From Thermoprotei archaeon (GTDB taxonomy: Archaea > Thermoproteota > Thermoprotei > Thermofilales > Thermofilaceae), in contig QMRZ01000009.1 of assembly GCA_003649495.1 (NCBI GenBank), positions 1-22,811 of the forward strand: a DNA stretch of 22,811 bases. Reading direction: 5' to 3'. Below the pieces are notes generated by a model. That model worked only from the letters and a program-made list of their open reading frames with translations. It did not search any database and had not been told where the DNA came from. The position numbers were made by a program, and so were the translations under genes. Within the stretch, counting starts at the first letter, position 1. The number at the start of each line of letters is the position of its first letter. Positions 21,277 to 22,811 of this stretch are shown one piece after another.

Positions 21277-21453
21277 GTGACGCGCTGGGTACTCAAGTGT
21301 GAGGTGTGTGGAGAGCGACGCATGCTAGATGTCGGCTATAATCTGTGGGAGTTTAAGGAGCTGTACCTCTACTGTAAGTCTTGTGGAAGGAATACTCCGC
21401 ATAAGGTCCTGGGAGTTGAGCAGGGAGAGGCTGCATCCTCACCTAAGGCATGA
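21277..21453 (+). CDS. Small zinc-ribbon protein, 58 aa
   Basis: Two CxxC knuckles (KCEVCGERR and YCKSCGRNTPHKV) about 25 residues apart form a zinc ribbon; the rest is short and charged. The function is unknown; such archaeal proteins often bind RNA or RNA polymerase, which is only inference. I chose GTG 21277 because the TATA-like TTTTATTA is 26 nt upstream, giving a leaderless mRNA. An earlier GTG at 21214 would put the N-terminus through the terminator hairpin, which is unlikely. The 3' end overlaps the convergent CdvA-like gene by 15 bp. Confidence 0.68.
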   Translation: MTRWVLKCEVCGERRMLDVGYNLWEFKELYLYCKSCGRNTPHKVLGVEQGEAASSPKA

Positions 21454-22101
21454 CTCGATGAAGTCGTCCAGCTCCATCTCTAGCGAGAGCTCGTGCTTAG
21501 CACTCTCCAACAGCTCGTTAATGCGGGCAATAACCGTCCTGATGGATCTGAGCCGCCGCGCTGCCTCATCCCTCTCCCTCGCGCTGGAGCTCCTGAGCTT
21601 GGATAGCAGACCTCTCCTCTCCTCCTCAAGGCCTGGTACCTGTGACTCGAGTTCCTCCACTAGCTCCCTCACCTCAGATAGCAGCTGTCTTCTCTTAAAC
21701 TCCAGCCCACTCCTAAAGCTGAGGTACGTGTCCCTGGACATCTCACCTGCAATATAGGCCTCGTCAAGCTCGAGAATTCTCTCCCTAATCCTCTTGATCT
21801 CCGCAACCGCCTCCTCTAGCCTTCTAAGGCTTGAGGATAACCCCCCAGCCTCCACATGTAGCCTCCTGATGACCACTAGGCCTGTCGAAGTCAGCCTTAA
21901 CTCCTGGGGCTTAAGGGGGAGGAGGCGGCCGTCAAGAAGTCTCACAACAAGGCGCCTAGCCCTGCCGCTCCTCCGCTCCACGTACACTCTTTTCAAGTAG
22001 CCCACATAGTTTCCATTCACGTCAAATACCTTAACGCCGAGCAGCTGCCTATACGCGTCCTTGCCGACTAGGTCTGTAAGGGGCTTCCCTCCCAGCTCCA
22101 C
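21439..22101 (-). CDS. cdvA: CdvA-like cell-division protein (PRC barrel plus coiled coil)
   Basis: 220 residues. The N-terminal ~80 form a PRC-barrel-like domain (LLGVKVFDVNGNYVGYLKRV, RRLVVRLLDGRLLPLKPQEL), then a coiled coil to ~205 (SSLRRLEEAVAEIKRIRERI ... RTVIARINELLESAKHE) and a short acidic end. CdvA has this architecture; it binds DNA and membrane at mid-cell and recruits ESCRT-III CdvB in Thermoproteota division. No cdvB or cdvC is adjacent, unlike the cdvABC cluster of Sulfolobales. The GTG 22101 start may be leaderless (weak TATA near 22131). Another PRC-barrel coiled-coil protein is possible. Confidence 0.62.
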   Translation of the reverse strand: MELGGKPLTDLVGKDAYRQLLGVKVFDVNGNYVGYLKRVYVERRSGRARRLVVRLLDGRLLPLKPQELRLTSTGLVVIRRLHVEAGGLSSSLRRLEEAVAEIKRIRERILELDEAYIAGEMSRDTYLSFRSGLEFKRRQLLSEVRELVEELESQVPGLEEERRGLLSKLRSSSARERDEAARRLRSIRTVIARINELLESAKHELSLEMELDDFIESCLR

Positions 22102-22223
22102 GCATTAAGAGGCTGCTATCCCCCTCAAGTCTTAGATGGGTGAGCGGGGGTAGTATGACGCGAGGATTACTAATGGATGATGTTGATCTAACGCTCTCCC
22201 AGGAGTGGTGTGGGCAGCTAAGG

Positions 22224-22229
22224 TTTATG
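22224..22229 (+). promoter_or_regulatory. TATA box of the DUF1512-like gene
   Basis: TTTATG, centred 22226.5, lies ~25 nt before ATG 22250, consistent with a leaderless mRNA. The gap from 22102 to here otherwise holds only a weak CCCCCTCA/TGAGCGGGGG hairpin. Confidence 0.5.
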
Positions 22230-22249
22230 TCTAGGCGCGATAGGCTGGC

Positions 22250-22811
22250 ATGGAGCGTGAGCGAGAGGGGTGTGTGAGAGCAATGGACGGCGGCGGAGTG
22301 TTAGGCCTGTTGACGTTCATGGCTATCCTAGCGTTCTTCACCTACCTGTCCAGGGAGCTTGAGATTAGGCGAGTTGCGAGCGAGATAGAGTTGTACCTTA
22401 TGCTGTTTAAGGTAGCCAGGGATCGTGCCCTCTCATCCACTGTGAGGAAATTCGGGGAGCTATCAGCCAGGGAGGGGGGCCGCGTAGACCTTGGCAAGAT
22501 CGAGAGGAGAGTTAGGGCTCTCATCGAAACTGTGATTATAACTCCGGAGGCGCTAGATCCCTTCGGCATTGCGAGGAAGATGAGGTTTTTCCTGAGGACT
22601 GCCGACGCGATCCTCAAGGGCGAGGTTGAGCGCATAATCCCCCGAGCTGAGAGATGCGAAGTTGAGACTCTAGCGAGCATGGTCGAGGCGTCGAGAGCGC
22701 TGAATTACGTGTATAAAGTTGTGAATCACTCGTATACGCTAGCTAAGAAGTTCAAGAGTTACTGGCTGCTGCTCCAGCTCGATGCCCTCCTCCCCTTCAT
22801 AGCCCAGGAGG
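22250..22811 (+). CDS. DUF1512-like membrane-anchored archaeal protein (partial, runs off the window)
   Basis: The frame is open from ATG 22250 to the window end (187 codons seen) with no stop. A single N-terminal membrane segment (VLGLLTFMAILAFFTYLS, ~residues 17-34) precedes a helical soluble domain with LDPFGIARKMRFFL, ALNYVYKVVNHSYTLAKKFK and WLLLQLDALLPFIAQE. These match my memory of archaeal DUF1512 proteins, whose function is unknown. An in-frame TAG at 22241-22243 rules out a longer start. It diverges from the CdvA-like gene, so a shared envelope or division role is conceivable but unproven. Confidence 0.75.
   Translation, partial: MEREREGCVRAMDGGGVLGLLTFMAILAFFTYLSRELEIRRVASEIELYLMLFKVARDRALSSTVRKFGELSAREGGRVDLGKIERRVRALIETVIITPEALDPFGIARKMRFFLRTADAILKGEVERIIPRAERCEVETLASMVEASRALNYVYKVVNHSYTLAKKFKSYWLLLQLDALLPFIAQE

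Noticed and set aside
22155..22277. Possible 40-aa ORF beginning MTRGLLMDDV
   Set aside because: Short, no ribosome site or TATA at the right distance, and it overlaps the TATA box and start of the DUF1512-like gene.
1..22811. CRISPR arrays, transposases or insertion-sequence ends
   Set aside because: No regularly spaced repeats, transposase motifs or paired terminal repeats with target duplications were seen.

Overview
The window comes from a hyperthermophilic archaeon of the Thermoproteota (Crenarchaeota). The evidence is archaeal-only genes (MCM, Hel308, archaeal DnaG, a TFB paralogue, NOP5/fibrillarin, Trm1, archease, a CdvA-like protein), heavy AGG/ATA codon use, encoded CCA on all three tRNAs, a bulge-helix-bulge tRNA intron, and TATA boxes about 26 nt upstream of start codons or mature RNA 5' ends. 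A CdvA-like gene argues against Thermoproteales and fits Desulfurococcales/Acidilobales-type relatives; that placement is inference.

Layout. (1) 2-4771, plus strand: the end of MCM carrying the C-terminal part of an intein, Hel308 helicase, an orphan C5 DNA methyltransferase and a SPOUT-like protein, apparently one replication/DNA-handling operon. (2) 4709-8506: a UPF0200 P-loop kinase, a Gfo/Idh/MocA dehydrogenase, and a COG1395-type HTH protein overlapping Trm1. (3) 8564-11270: the nop5-flpA C/D RNP operon facing pyrH across a symmetrical bidirectional promoter. (4) 11310-14642: tRNA-Gly(CCC), archease, a small winged-HTH protein, RtcB RNA ligase, ribosomal protein S7 and an intron-containing tRNA-Val(CAC). 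(5) 14735-17285: a candidate C/D sRNA, DnaG, a structured RNA resembling an H/ACA guide, a divergent TFB and tRNA-Gly(UCC). (6) 17392-19948: a hypothetical protein facing a KaiC-like ATPase / HTH / methyltransferase operon. (7) 20036-22811: an M14-like protein, a convincing C/D box sRNA, a small zinc-ribbon protein, a CdvA-like protein and the start of a DUF1512-like membrane protein.

The dominant theme is RNA processing and modification. Fibrillarin and NOP5 are encoded next to candidate guide RNAs; Trm1, RtcB/archease, DnaG (an exosome subunit in archaea), S7 and three tRNAs complete the picture. The strongest new observation is the C/D sRNA at 21145-21211: its D guide, read with the N+5 rule, points at U2552 of the 23S rRNA A-loop. 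The most novel candidate is the minus-strand hairpin RNA at 16191-16093, which has an H/ACA-like pocket, a GAUGA kink-turn-like element and an ACA 15 nt below the pocket. Both tRNA-Gly genes have C33 instead of the near-universal U33.

No CRISPR array, transposase or insertion sequence was seen. No stretch above 300 bases lacks a gene; the longest protein-free gap (16006-16294) holds the structured RNA and promoters.
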